A DNA stretch of 64,000 bases from Phascolarctos cinereus (Eukaryota; Chordata; Mammalia; Diprotodontia; Phascolarctidae). Position numbers and translations under genes: made by a program. The notes beneath the pieces are model-generated. The model was not told the origin of the DNA, did no database searches, and saw nothing but the letters and a program-made list of their open reading frames with translations. Positions 11,096 through 21,493 of the stretch are shown here, one piece after another; within the stretch, counting starts at the first letter, position 1, and every line of letters starts with the position of its first letter. The stretch lies in the NCBI RefSeq assembly GCF_002099425.1, contig NW_018343964.1, positions 16,234,001-16,298,000 on the forward strand, read 5' to 3'.

Positions 11096-11285
11096 TCGTG
11101 CAGAGAGCATATCTTTGGAACCAGGATGACCATGCTTTACATGCCGCCCCTGCCATATGCTGGTCCTGGCAAGTCACTTAACGTCCAGTACTTCCAGACA
11201 ACTCTGTGATTATCAGCTGCCTTGTAGCAGCTGGATTCCTTACGTCAATAAAATTAGAGGTCTAGTTGGAGGAGAAAAAAAAGGC
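11096..11285 (+). repeat. Diverged tRNA/MIR-type SINE
   Basis: Contains tctttggaaccaggatgacc and ctggcaagtcacttaacgtc, which match the SINE body (ggcaagtcacttaac). Head and tail are unclear. Confidence 0.45.
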
Positions 11286-11523
11286 CATTGGCTGGCTCAG
11301 GATGAATACTAATTGATGCCAAGTTAGTAGAAAAGACAAATGAAGTCCCTATAACATCATTATTCATTAATATTGTTGTTACTACCGTCTTCCATTGAAA
11401 GCTTGCTCTGCTGCTTCCTCGTGGCATAAATATGACCCTGGCCTCTCCCAGTCTGTGTCATCAGAGTCCAAGTTCTGGTAGGTCTTGCCAAGGTGTAAAG
11501 GCCTTGAGAATGGACTCAGTCAT

Positions 11524-11716
11524 AGACAATATGGCAGCTGGATGGCTCATTGGATAGTGATAGACTTGCAATCAAAAAGACCTGACTGCAAATCTCATCT
11601 TAGACACTGGCTGAGTGATTCTGGGCGAGCCACTACTTTGCCTTGCATTCTTCAACTGTAAAATGTGGATGTAACAACACCTCCCATACAAGTTTACTGT
11701 AAGAATCAAATGAAAT
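11524..11716 (+). repeat. SINE (tRNA head, MIR-like body)
   Basis: Head atggcagctggatggctcat, then gacctgactgcaaatctca, ttctgggcgagccacta, a caactgtaaaatgtgga phrase, and a tail running into a (CA)n tract. Confidence 0.65.
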
Positions 11717-11960
11717 TTATACACACACACACACACACACACACATACATATATATGTAGTGGATATATATATATATATATATACTAAACGTATATATTT
11801 ACAATAAATATAGCATATATAAGTATATGATAGAAAAAATCCATGTAATGGATATGTACTAAATATGTTTATACATAAATATATGATATACAAATATATA
11901 AATATATAATAACATACTATATCTATACATACACACATACACATACATACATATACCCTT
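11717..11960. repeat. (CA)n and AT-rich microsatellite tract
   Basis: An (AC)n run at about 11720-11745, then TA and ATAT-rich units to about 11960. Frames on the minus strand here are translations of this tract. Confidence 0.85.
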
Positions 11961-11979
11961 TCCCCTTTCCCCTCCCTTT

Positions 11980-12222
11980 CTGCTAAGTGGTACAGGATGA
12001 AGCACCAGGCCTAGATTAAGGAAGACTCGTCTTCCTGAGTTCAAATCTAGCCTCAGATAATTACTAGCTGTATAGCCGTGTGACCCTGGGCAAGTCACTT
12101 AATGCTATTTGCCTCAGTTTCCTCATCTGTAAAATAAGCTGGAGAAGTAAATGGAAAACCACTCCAGTATCTTTGCCAAGAAGATCCCAAATGGGGTCAT
12201 GAAGAGTTGGACATGACTGAAA
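11980..12222 (+). repeat. MAR1-like SINE
   Basis: Reads cgtcttcctgagttcaaatc, ccctgggcaagtcacttaat, gcctcagtttcctcatctgt, agctggagaagtaaatgg, ccaagaagatcccaaatg and gagttggacatgactgaaa. The first bases of the head are diverged. Its 3' tail has grown into the (CA)n tract at 12223-12268. Confidence 0.85.
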
Positions 12223-12224
12223 AC

Positions 12225-12268
<44 letters not shown>
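12223..12268. repeat. (CA)n microsatellite at a SINE tail
   Basis: A pure CA run directly after the SINE 3' end, consistent with microsatellite birth from a SINE tail. Confidence 0.95.
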
Positions 12269-12269
<1 letters not shown>

Positions 12270-12619
12270 ACATGTGAATGTGCATATACATCTATGCACA
12301 CATGTACACATATAACATACATAACATACCTATATGTGTATATTAAAACATGACTTTACAAAACTTAAAACACCGTATTTACATTAGCTGTTATTATTGT
12401 TGTTGTTCAAGGATGAGTCTAGCCAAGCTTAGGGAGGATCATTACAAGAAAGTTAGTCACCAAGTGATAAATATTTTTGACCACAGCAACTCCAGAAATT
12501 ATCCATTAAAATGTGGAAGGGTTGCTATTGTGTAGGTGGAGGGAGGACACACACTAATGACATCATGACTGGCAAAAAGAAATCAATCAGGCTGGTATAG
12601 ATGGGAAAGCCAGGAGACA

Positions 12620-12795
12620 TCCTTTCTAAGCACTGTGCTAAGCATTAGGGATACAAGTAGAAAAAAGTGGGACAATCCCTGCTTTCTAGGAGCTATTATT
12701 CTAATGGGGGGACATAAACTTAGAATAAAAAAAATCTAAGTTGTAGGGCAGATGGAAAGGCCCCAGAAAGGCAGCATTGGGGAAGGTGGCAAAAG
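12620..12795 (-). repeat. L2 fragment
   Basis: Reads ctaagcactgtgctaagcat, then ggacaatccctgctttctag and a ggagctattattctaatggg phrase: L2 3' part in reverse. Confidence 0.75.
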
Positions 12796-12851
12796 GAAAG
12801 GTAGATATTGCAGACAATTAATACTCCAGAACACATAGAAATAGGGCCACA

Positions 12852-13015
12852 GAGCCATACACAAGGATCCTTGTAGGCCACAAGATGACTTAGTTTTAAA
12901 ATGTAATATTATCTATGTTTTATTGTGGTTTTTTTTTTGTTAGATAACTTCCAATTACAACTTAATCTGATTTGGGCCCCTTTTGGTCTCGTGTCTGACA
13001 CCTCTGCTCCAGGAG
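12852..13015 (-). mobile_element. hAT-type remnant (same family as 7.4 kb)
   Basis: Reads gacttagttttaaaatgtaa, atctatgttttattgtgg and ttccaattacaacttaatct, then ends at gtgtctgacacctctgctcc. Partial copy: one terminus is clear and the other is not. Confidence 0.65.
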
Positions 13016-13129
13016 TTAAGAGAAAGGAGACATCAGCAAAGATTTTGCCAAGTAGATGGCATATGAGTTGTCTTGGATGGTAGGAATGCAATTTGTTTTG
13101 CTGGTGTGAGGGTGATAGATAGATAGAGG

Positions 13130-13880
13130 ATATAATTAAGCATTTACTATGTGCCAGGTATTAGGCAGCTAGATGTCTCAGTGGATGGAGTGTCAGGCTT
13201 GGAGTCACGAAGACTCCTCTTCCTGAGTTCAAATCTGGCCTCAGATACTTACTAGCTGTGTGACCCTGGGCAAGTCACTTAACCCTGTTTGCCTCAGTTT
13301 CCTTATCTGTAAAATGAGCTAGAGAAGGAAATGGCAAACTGCTCTAATATCTTTGACAAGAAAACAGCAAATGGGGTCACAAAGGGTGAAGACACAACTG
13401 AAAAAAAAAACCCAAAACCCCAACCGCAATGACAAACAACATAATGTTCCAGATACTGTGCTAAGATCTGGGAAGACAAATAAAAAGACAGCCTCTATCC
13501 TCAGGAAGTCTACATTCCAAAGGGCAGCACCTCCAAAGTAAGGCACAGCTGGGACGGCTTTCTCTGGATCCTAGGGTCTGTTCCCTCTGGCTCCATGTTT
13601 CCCTCTTGGATCAGGCCTGAATCAGGCAGAGTGCAAGGTCAGATGGAATAAAGGAGTTGGCAGGAAAGGGAGAACAAGTTAGCTTTTTGTGTGTTTGTTT
13701 TGGAACGAGTGGGAAATAAGGTGATGCAGGTGATGACATGCATGAAGATCCTGAATGCCAAGCTAAGGAACTGAGATTTTTATCCAGTAGCAATAGGGAG
13801 GAATTGGAAGTTTTTTTTTTCTTTTCCTCAACAGGCAAGTGACATAATGAAATCTCTGTTATAAAGTGACTGCTCTCAAT
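13130..13880 (-). repeat. L2 LINE interrupted by a MAR1-like SINE
   Basis: L2 in reverse: aagcatttactatgtgccag before the SINE, and tgttccagatactgtgctaa, ctcaggaagtctacattcc and gatcctgaatgccaagctaa after it. A further downstream L2 block (ttatccagtagcaataggga) continues to about 13880. Confidence 0.75.
13164..13442 (+). repeat. MAR1-like SINE with target duplication
   Basis: Full layout from aggcagctagatgtctcagt to a poly-A/CA-rich tail. The L2 host word atgtgccaggtatt (13150-13163) is repeated as atgttccagatact (13443-13456), a 14 bp duplication with two changes that marks the insertion site. Confidence 0.85.
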
Positions 13881-13899
13881 TTCCATTTTATAGAGAAGC

Positions 13900-14380
13900 A
13901 TAAGATTATAAGAATTAGAGCTGAAAGGAATCATGGATCTTATCTGCTACAGTCCTCTAATTTTACAAATGAAATAACCGATCCTGTCTAGTCTGCACTT
14001 CTGACTCTCCTGTACTTTTTCTACAATGCTCTTTGGACTTCACATACTAGAAGTATTCTCTGTCCTTGTGGCCTCTCTCTCCGATTGCTTCCTCTCATGA
14101 CCTTCATTTTAAGAATGCCTCCCAGGCTGGCCATGTCTTCATTCCTCATGCAGACTCCTAGACTCTCTTTCCCCTCACCCCTCCCTCCCATAGTATCTTC
14201 ATCCTCCTACCTCCTTTTCATTATCCTTTTATGTGTTGTCTTCCTCCATTAGAATGTAAGCTCCTTGAGGGCAGGGACTTTCTTTCTGCTTGAATTTATA
14301 TTCTCAGCACTAGGTTTAACGGTATTTAGTTTAGTAAGAGTTTAAAAAATGCTTATTGTTGACTTATTGACTAATGCCCA
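13900..14380 (+). repeat. MIR-type piece followed by L2 3' end
   Basis: The first 100 bases read aagaattagagctgaaagga then ctaattttacaaatgaaata (MIR-type). From about 14000 a forward L2 follows: ccattagaatgtaagctcct, tgagggcagggactttcttt and tgcttattgttgacttattg. Confidence 0.7.
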
Positions 14381-14384
14381 GTAG

Positions 14385-14470
14385 AATTAGGTAACCTGCC
14401 CAAAGGCAATCAGAAAGTAAACACAGTGGCCAAGCTGGAACTGGAGCCTGAATTCTATGATTAGCAGAAG
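14385..14470 (-). repeat. MIR-type fragment
   Basis: Reads aggtaacctgcccaaaggca, then aagctggaactggagcctga: reverse MIR-type 5' part. Confidence 0.55.
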
Positions 14471-14529
14471 CTCAGAAAGGGTTAGGTGACTCCCACAAGA
14501 AAATTCAGCTTGAGTAAGAACTAGTCTCA

Positions 14530-14745
14530 TTAGGGCAAGTTCATTGTCTCTTAGAGCTCACCTCACCTCCAATTCCAATCTCTGTGCCTGTGCACAGAAT
14601 CTTCCCTGTGCCTGGAATGCAGATGTTCCTCTCTTGTGCCACTTAAAATCCCCAGTTTTCTTTGAGCCTGAGCTTGAGTGTGTGAAGCCTTTCCTGACCC
14701 TCAAGGTTCTTCCCAACCAAAATTACCTTGTACATGTTTATTGTG
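14530..14745 (+). repeat. L2 LINE fragment
   Basis: Reads cctgtgcctggaatgcagat, then a gtgaagcctttcctgaccct phrase. These are the L2 coding-end blocks that appear reversed elsewhere as ggcatggaatgc-type wording. Confidence 0.7.
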
Positions 14746-14764
14746 TATATATCGTGTTTACCTA

Positions 14765-14850
14765 CATATTTGTAGTTTAGAGATATATAGATATATATGC
14801 ACATATATACAACATATCCTTTGTGTGTGTATATGTGTATATAGTGAAAA
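14765..14850. repeat. TA/TG-rich microsatellite tract
   Basis: Mixed atatat and tgtgtatatgtg units without a single clean motif. Confidence 0.75.
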
Positions 14851-15339
14851 ATGATTTTTTCTTAGTAATCATTATCTTGGAGACTTAGCCCCCTTCTTCC
14901 AAAGTTCAGTTTCTTCTTCTGAAGGGACATTACTGATAATGAGATTGCAGAGTCTTATCCGGGTCAAACCCCAACCTAAGCCTGAACTGATTTAATCAAA
15001 GGTAAGGAAGCTCCATTATGCTCTGCTCAGGCTTGGGTGGAGACAGATTCTTCTGCCTAGATAGCCTAAGGCTGGGAGTGGTCTGGTATGGTTGGGGGGT
15101 GGTCTGATGGAAGGGGGATTTCCTCTGTCCTGAGGTAAAACAATGATGGGGTGATATCAGCACCTATTGAAAAGGTAAACTGAACAACCCAAATCCCAAA
15201 TTGAGCCCAGTTCTAGACTGGCTTTCTTAGAGGGGCTCAGTCTGTGACTGTAGCTTTGCATGAATGCCACCAGTTTTGAGAGAAATAAAAACAGGAACTT
15301 GGACAACCTAATTTTGTCTTTTTTGAATCAAACTCTGCC
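14851..15339. other. Interval with no recognised gene or repeat
   Basis: I recognise nothing here on either strand. It lies just before the microsatellite into which the first solo LTR is inserted. Confidence 0.35.
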
Positions 15340-15364
15340 AGTTGACTATATATATGTATGTATG

Positions 15365-15397
<33 letters not shown>

Positions 15398-15405
15398 TAT
15401 CCAAT
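15340..15405. repeat. (TATG)n(TA)n microsatellite
   Basis: Four-base tatg units passing into a TA run. The minus- and plus-strand frames here are translations of it. Confidence 0.9.
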
Positions 15406-15444
15406 AAGTTCTTATATAGTATATATGGCATATGTGTGTAGATA

Positions 15445-16011
15445 TGATGTGGTCTAGATGTTTAGAGGCACTGGGACCCTGAAATCAAGACACATGGATT
15501 CTGCCCGAATGAATTCGACCCAAGCCTTCTGTTAGCCAGAGACAAAGTTTATTAAAGATCCACCATATTGGCCAGACTCTTAAGGAATCAGAACATTTGT
15601 GAGCTATTGGCTAGGTTATTAAGGAATCTGAGCAGTGGCTAGATTTTAACTTTAATGGAGACAAGATGGATCTTATATACAGAAAGACTGTGGGAGGGAT
15701 CTAGGAAAGATCTTGATGGGAGTGCCTGGGAAGTGAAAAATGGAGTCTAGATAGGGTTACGAGTGGGAGGTAACCAGGGGCCATGGGGAGGTAAGACAAT
15801 GGAGGGCTAGGCTAGGTTAAGGGTAACAGAGAATTGGGATATTGGGTATAGCCACAATGAAAGGTCAGTTGATAGGATTATAGCTTCAGGGGAATGCCAG
15901 AGACATCCCTGGTCAAGTGGGAGAACTCAAGGTGAATCCATTAGACAAATGGGACCCAAATTCTTTTTGGGGTAAGGGGCAAAGGTCTCCACTGGGGCCC
16001 ATACCCTATCA
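15445..16011 (-). mobile_element. Solo LTR of an endogenous retrovirus-like element
   Basis: A 567 bp unit bounded by TGAT and ATCA and flanked by a perfect 4 bp direct repeat, gata (15441-15444 and 16012-16015). On the minus strand a polyadenylation word lies in ctttaataaactttgtctct near the 3' end, giving the orientation. Outside it the AT-rich microsatellite resumes (gtgtgtagata before, tacatacacac after), so the insertion interrupts it. No internal viral sequence is seen. The 4 bp duplication fits a class I (gamma-like) element but does not prove it. A fossil of moderate age. Confidence 0.65.
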
Positions 16012-16015
16012 GATA

Positions 16016-16205
16016 TACATACACACTTATTGGATTCTCACAAAAGTTTGGTGAGGTAGATGTTATTATTTCTACTTTACAGATGAGGAAACTGAGGCTG
16101 AGAAGGGAGGAGCAGCTTGCCCACAGTCATGTACCTAGGGCAGGATTTGAACTCTGATTTTTCTGACTCCAACTCCAGCTTTCTATTTGGCTAATGAGGT
16201 GGTCC
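16016..16205 (-). repeat. MIR-type SINE fragment
   Basis: Reads acagatgaggaaactgaggc, then agcttgcccacagtcatgta and cagggcaggatttgaact-like wording. Reverse orientation, lying between the two LTRs. Confidence 0.75.
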
Positions 16206-17001
16206 TGTTGCGGTGTGAGAGGTTGAGAGGTTGTGACCCCTCAAAGACTGAGGTACATGGGTCATCTGGAATGAATTCACAGACCAAGGTGGCAAAGTTT
16301 ATTATTACTCTTTTCAGCAGGCAAGGATTCTTAAAGGATCCTGCAACCTTAGAGTGGTACAGCTAAAGTTTATATAGGATAAAATACAATAAAACGTGTG
16401 CCAAATATGCTAACTAGGGGATTCAGGGTGGGATTAGGGAGTGGTTAAAGAGTGGTCAGTTCTTAAAAGAACATGTACTTCTTGTACCTACTGTGCAGGT
16501 GTTTTACCCAGAGTTCACTAGGAAAAGCCCACAAGGGGGTCCACATGGAGGTGTGGTTTTAGGCCTGCTATGTCACTAAGTCAACTAGAGTTCAGGGGTA
16601 ACTAAGAGTTGTCCAGTCTGCCACCAATCAATGTCTTGTTTGACAAGATAGATGTAGGGAGAATACGTATGTCTTAAGTCTAGAATACAGTTAATGAGGA
16701 GCCCAGGATGTGGATAATGTGGTAGGGTGGTAGGGTAGTATGGTAGTGGGTAAGAATATCTTTATGACCCAGTGCAAAGCCAGTTTAAGCTAATAAATCC
16801 TTCAGGTGCTGTTTGGAACTGCACCAGGGAGAAAGATAAGGGTGTTGCTGGGGCCCACTCATGAGTAATTGCTAGGCACAGGGTCCTTGGGCTGGGGAGA
16901 AACTATCAGGGATAGTGTTTCTGAGGCTAGGGGGAAATTGGGGTCCAAGTACAAGCACTCAAACATAAGCACCCAAGCATAAGCACCCAAGTATCACATC
17001 A
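16206..17001 (-). mobile_element. Second solo LTR-like element
   Basis: A 796 bp unit beginning TGTTGCGG and ending CACATCA, flanked by a 4 bp direct repeat, gtcc (16202-16205 and 17002-17005). On the minus strand an AATAAA word lies in aataataaactttgcc near the 3' side, the same arrangement as the LTR just upstream, but the interior differs. I read it as a separate ERV-like solo LTR. No internal viral sequence accompanies it. Confidence 0.6.
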
Positions 17002-17140
17002 GTCCAGATTTAGAGTTGGGAGGGACCTTAGAGGTCATCTGGTCTATCTCTTTCATTTAATAGGTTAGAAAATGGAGGCCCAGAGAAGTAAATGATTTGT
17101 CCAAGCAAAGTAACAGAGCTAGAATTTGAACCCAGCTGCC
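17002..17140 (-). repeat. MIR-type fragment
   Basis: Reads agagttgggagggacctta, then gaggtcatctggtctatctc, an aggcccagagaagtaaatg phrase and a gctagaatttgaacccagct phrase. The second LTR abuts its start. Confidence 0.7.
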
Positions 17141-17348
17141 TATTTTACACATTAAGAAAACTGCAGAAAATGGAGGTAAGGTTGTTTGCTCAGGGTCACA
17201 CAGGCCAGGGCCACAAAACCCCAGCAGAAGAAAGATGACTCTGTATACCAGGAGGTGTCCAAGAGTGGGGGGTAGGGAAAGGTCTGTTTGATCATCAGAA
17301 CCAGAAGTGGAATGAAGTAAAGTGGTGGTCAAAGGCTAGGCCAAGGGT

Positions 17349-17860
17349 GCCTTAACACACACTTGCGAAGGTTTGGAATGCCATAGGTTCAGCACAAGGA
17401 AACATGGAACTCTCAAGGCAGTAAGGAAAACCAGCTTTACTGAGAGGAGATACTCATAAAATGAAGGGACAGTCAGAGAGAAAGGATACAAGGCAGTCTG
17501 CTAGGGTCCTGGATGGAGTCAGACACCCCTCTGGGGCCCTGGAGGGAATGGGATACCCTCTTTCCCACAAGCAAAGTCTGGTGGGCTTTTATAAGGTTCT
17601 TACCTGGGTCATACATTTGGAGGAAAGGAATGAGGAGCCTGGATCTAGGGAATGGTGTTGATTCATGATGGCTTGGGGACTGGGGAGAGAAGACTCCTGG
17701 GGAATTGGAGGCTAGTTGACATTCAGACTCCTAGTTGTCAGGGAAAGGGGCTTTGCAGCATTACTGCTATTCTTACTCTGCCAGAGTGACTCAGATGTTT
17801 TCAAGCCCCCGCCCCCCTCCTTCATTTAGGGGACCAGGGAGGCTACTGTATTCCTTACAA
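17349..17860 (-). mobile_element. Possible third LTR-like element
   Basis: A roughly 510 bp repeat-like block beginning tgccttaacacacacttg and ending near gtattccttaca, with the style of the two LTRs upstream (an accagctttactgagag block where they carry theirs). I could not find a convincing short target duplication, so both the boundaries and the class are tentative. Confidence 0.35.
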
Positions 17861-17869
17861 AAGGTCAAA

Positions 17870-18380
17870 CCAGAGTATTGGAGATAAGGGAGAATAAAAG
17901 CCAATGTCAGGATGAACCAAAGCAGAAGGCAGCGTTCAAGTACTGTGCAGATGTGAATTATTATTATTACTGTTTTCCAATGAGTTTACCTTGGCTACAA
18001 TTCATCATAATTTTATTTTTAAACTTGCTTTTTTTTTTCCATGAAGGTTTCCAATGCTATAATGACTATGCTTCCCTAACTATTACTTTGCTGCTTTTTT
18101 TTTTTGACAGGTTGGGGTAAGTTTGCTCTTATCAAGTAATTTATGACATATTTGTTATACTTAGATCCAGAATTTGAAGGGGAAACAAAACAAAACAAAG
18201 CAAAAAGAAAACCATAGCTTGACAATCTTTCTCACTCCCTATTTCTCCTTTCTGTTTTGTACAGAAATTTATTAAGCATTTAGTCTGTATGGGTTATTTG
18301 AGAATTTTATTATATTTATGTTTATTATTATTAATTTATCATTATATTTTAATATATTAAGAATTAGGGGATCCAATCTA
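17870..18380. other. Interval with no recognised gene
   Basis: AT-rich DNA with several poly-T runs (about 18030 and 18097). An 80-codon frame at 17878-18120 is low-complexity and unlikely to be coding. Confidence 0.35.
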
Positions 18381-18384
18381 AGAT

Positions 18385-18975
18385 AATCAATGAGCAACTT
18401 ATTAAGTGTTAATTATATGACAACCTCTGCAATTAACAGTTGTGAATGCAAAGGAAAAGCAGAAACCATCCCTGCCCTCAAAGTGCTTACATTTTAATGA
18501 GGAAGACCACCAGTACATAAACAGGTACGTTCAAGATATATGCAAGGTAGATAGAAGATAACTTAGGGGGAGTTCCTATAGGAGGTACCTCTTGACTTGA
18601 ATCTTGAAGGAAGCCAGGAATTCTAAGAGGTGGTGGGGAGGAAGAACATTCTAGTTATAAGGGACAGCTATTGCAAAGACATAGAACCAGCATAGGAACT
18701 TTGTAAGGAATAGCATGTAGACCAGTCTTGCTGGACCATAGAGTTTGTGTTGAAGAGTAATCTGTAAGGAGATAATAAAGAGAATCAGTCAGTTAATAAA
18801 CATTTATTAAGTACCTACTATGTGCCAGGCACTGTGCTTAGTGCTGGGTAGGGCTTAGATAGGAAAAGATCAGGTTGTTAAATGCTATGCAGACAACTTT
18901 ATGCTTCGTTCTAGAAATAATAGGAAGCCAATGGAATTTATTTATTGGGTAGTGGGAAGAAAAGGTCTGGGTTTC
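18385..18975 (-). repeat. L2 LINE with a second L2 end nested in it
   Basis: L2 in reverse: caacttattaagtgttaatt, atccctgccctcaaagtgct, ttgaatcttgaaggaagcca, then ggttgttaaatgctatgcag and ataggaagccaatggaattt. A fresh 60 bp L2 terminus (taaacatttattaagtacct) breaks in at about 18787-18846. Confidence 0.8.
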
Positions 18976-19084
18976 GAGAACCTACAAATAATTATTATAA
19001 GTTATCAGAGCAAGGGCAAGGTATTTGGAGGCCCTAGGAAAAGTTTGAAAATTGTGTCTTCTGTTTACTCTCTAATGGAGGTGT

Positions 19085-19500
19085 TGAGTCTTCACTTTGG
19101 GATACAGTGGGAAAATACCAGATTTGGAGGCAAAGGACCTTTCTTCAAATTCTGGCTCTGCTGATTATTACCTTTGGTACTTTTGGCAAGTCAATTCCTT
19201 TCTCTCTGGTGCTTCAGTTTACTTAACAGTAAAATGAGAGGTTGGACTAGTATTCAGGGGTGGGGAACCTGTGGCCTTGAGACCCTCTTGGTCCTCAAGT
19301 GTGGCCCTTTGACTGAATCCAAACTTCAGGGAACAAATCCCCTTAATGAAAGGATTTGTTCTGTAAAACTTGGACTCAGTCAGAAGGCTGCACCCAAGGA
19401 CCTAGGACACATGTGGCCTTGAGGCTGCAGGCTTCCCACTTGGAGACTAGATGACCTCTAAGATCCTTTCTAGTTCTAATTATATGAACCTGTATGATCC
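19085..19500 (+). repeat. MIR-type SINE split by a hAT MITE
   Basis: Before the insertion: aaattctggctctgctgatt, a ggcaagtcaattcctttctc phrase and an agtaaaatgagaggttgga phrase. After it: actagatgacctctaagatc and a ctttctagttctaatt phrase. The two halves are collinear with one MIR-type unit. Confidence 0.8.
19255..19443. mobile_element. hAT-type palindromic MITE
   Basis: The left end caggggtggggaacctgtgg mirrors the right end ctgcaggcttcccacttg. The inner halves also mirror each other (ctcaagtgtggccctttgac). It is about 190 bp, and near-palindromic layout is typical of MITEs. It lies inside the MIR unit, with gactag repeated near both edges. Confidence 0.75.
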
Positions 19501-19537
19501 TATGGTGTAATAAAAAGACTTAGATGAGGAGAATCAG

Positions 19538-19613
19538 GGCTGCTAGGTGGCACAGTGGATAGAGCCCTGAGCTTGGAATCAAGAAGACTCATCTTCATGA
19601 GTTCAAATCTTAC
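19538..19613 (+). repeat. SINE 5' part only
   Basis: Reads gggctgctaggtggcacagt, a gatagagccctgagcttg phrase and ttcatgagttcaaatctta, then stops abruptly at the start of the composite unit. The rest of this SINE is absent. Confidence 0.75.
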
Positions 19614-20108
19614 TAACCCAGATGCTCCATTGTTATTCCCCGAGGCCAGGAGATCCACAAGATGGCCTCCCCAATGTTCCACAGGTTTACTCTGGAGCAG
19701 AGGGGTCTAACATCCTGTAGTAGGCAGCATGCTGCCTGCAACACTCCCTAGTACACCTGGACTGGCTTAAAATGCAATTCGGAAATATTTAACAAAATAA
19801 AGAAAAATACAATAAAACACATGTAATGTTAATTTGTGATTTTCTGAGTCAGTATATGGGACAGCTAGGTGGTGCTGTGGATAGAGTGCCCAGCCTGAAA
19901 TCAGGAAGACTCATCTTCCTGAGTTCAAATCCAGCCTCAGACACTTACTGGTTGTGTGACTCTGGGAAAGACATTTAACCCTGTTTATCTCAGTTTTCCT
20001 TATCTGTAAAATGAGCTGGAGAAGGAAATAGCAAATTACTCCAGTGTCTTTGCCAAGAAAGTCCCAAATGAGGTCATGAAGAGTCGGACACAACTGAAAC
20101 TACTAAAG
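19614..20108 (+). repeat. Composite unit, copy 2: flank + hAT fragment + MAR1-like SINE
   Basis: Same order as copy 1 at 9.65-10.15 kb: a leader (ggcctccccaatgttccaca), the reverse hAT fragment (ggtctaacatcctgtagtag to gtgattttctgagtcagtat), then a MAR1-like SINE from about 19859 (gacagctaggtggtgctgtg, then gaagagtcggacacaactga). The hAT-to-SINE junction falls at the same base of the hAT family in both copies. Confidence 0.75.
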
Positions 20109-20324
20109 AATATGAGAGTCAGGGATGAAACCAAGATTTGAATCCGGGTGATTGGAAAGATGGTCAGGCTGGCAAAAGAAATATGGACATTTGAAGGAGG
20201 CGTGAGCATCTGGAGGAAATATAATGAGTCGCATCCTGTACCTGGTAAATTTGAGAATTCTAGAGGACATTCAGTTGAAATTACATGGCAGGTGATATGG
20301 GAAGGAAGCAAGTTCAAGGCTCAG

Positions 20325-20435
20325 CTCTGCTAGAATAGTAGCTGTGTGACCTTGGACCAATAACTTGATATCTCTGGGACATAATTTCCTCAGCTATAAA
20401 ATTTGAGGATTAGAGTAGATGAGCATTAAAATACT
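20325..20435 (+). repeat. MIR-type fragment
   Basis: Reads tagctgtgtgaccttggacc, then atttcctcagctataaaatt: forward MIR-type body. Confidence 0.65.
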
Positions 20436-20522
20436 TCATGTATTGATGTGCCAGCAAAACTGGACTAAGCCACAAGTTCTAAACTAGCAATTAAATAAGA
20501 ATTTTCTGTGATCATTTCATGT

Positions 20523-20540
20523 TCTAGCAGTATCCTTTTT
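20523..20540. repeat. Target-site duplication, left copy
   Basis: tctagcagtatccttttt, repeated with one base difference at 23438-23454 on the other side of the L1-derived element. Read from the minus strand it begins with a run of A, as L1 endonuclease target sites do. Confidence 0.85.
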
Positions 20541-21493
20541 GTAAATATAAATTTATTTATTTTTAGTTTTCAACATTCATTCCCACAAGTTTTTGAATTT
20601 CAAATTTTTACCCCATCTCCCCCCTCCCCCCACCCCAAGATGGCATGCATTCTGAATACCCCTTCCCTTAGTCTGTCCTCTCTTCTATCTCTCTCCCCTT
20701 CTCTTATCTCCTTCCCCTTCTATTTTCTTGTAGGGCAGGATAGATATGTATACCCTTTTTCCATGTGTATCTTATTTCCTAGCTGTATGTAAAAACAATT
20801 TTTAACATTTGTTTTTAAAACTTTAGGTTTCAAATTTTCTCTCTTCCTCCCTCCCCACCCACCCTCATTGAAAAGGCAAGCAACTCAATATAGGTTGTAC
20901 AGTGCAGTTATGCAAAACATGTCCAGTAGACATGTTGTGAAAAACTAACTCTATTTCCTTAATCCTATCCTGCCCTCCCATTTATTCTATTCTCTTTTGA
21001 CCCTGTCCCTCCTCAGAAGTATTTACTTCTGATTACCCTTTCCTCAATCCCTCCTCTCTATCATCCCCCTGCTCTCTTCTCCCCTTCTCCCCCTATTTTC
21101 CTGTAGGGTAAGACAGATTTCCATACCCAATTGAATGTGTATGTTATTCCCTCCTTCAGCCAAATCCTATGAGAATAAGATTCACTCATTCCCTCTCACC
21201 TTCCCCCATTCCTCCACTGTAAGAGACTTTTCTTTTCTGTTTTTTTTGTGAGATAATTTACCCCATTCTACCTCTCCCTTTCTTCTTCTCTGTATAATCC
21301 TCTCTCATCCCTTAATTTTATTCTCCAGATATGACCCCTTAATCTTCAACTCACCCTGTGCCCTCTCTATCTATCTACATATAATATATATAATTTTTTT
21401 CCTCCAACTACCCTAATACTGACAAAGGTCTCATGAGTTATAAATATCATCTTTCCATGCAGGAATGTAAACAGTTCAATCTTAATAAGTCTC

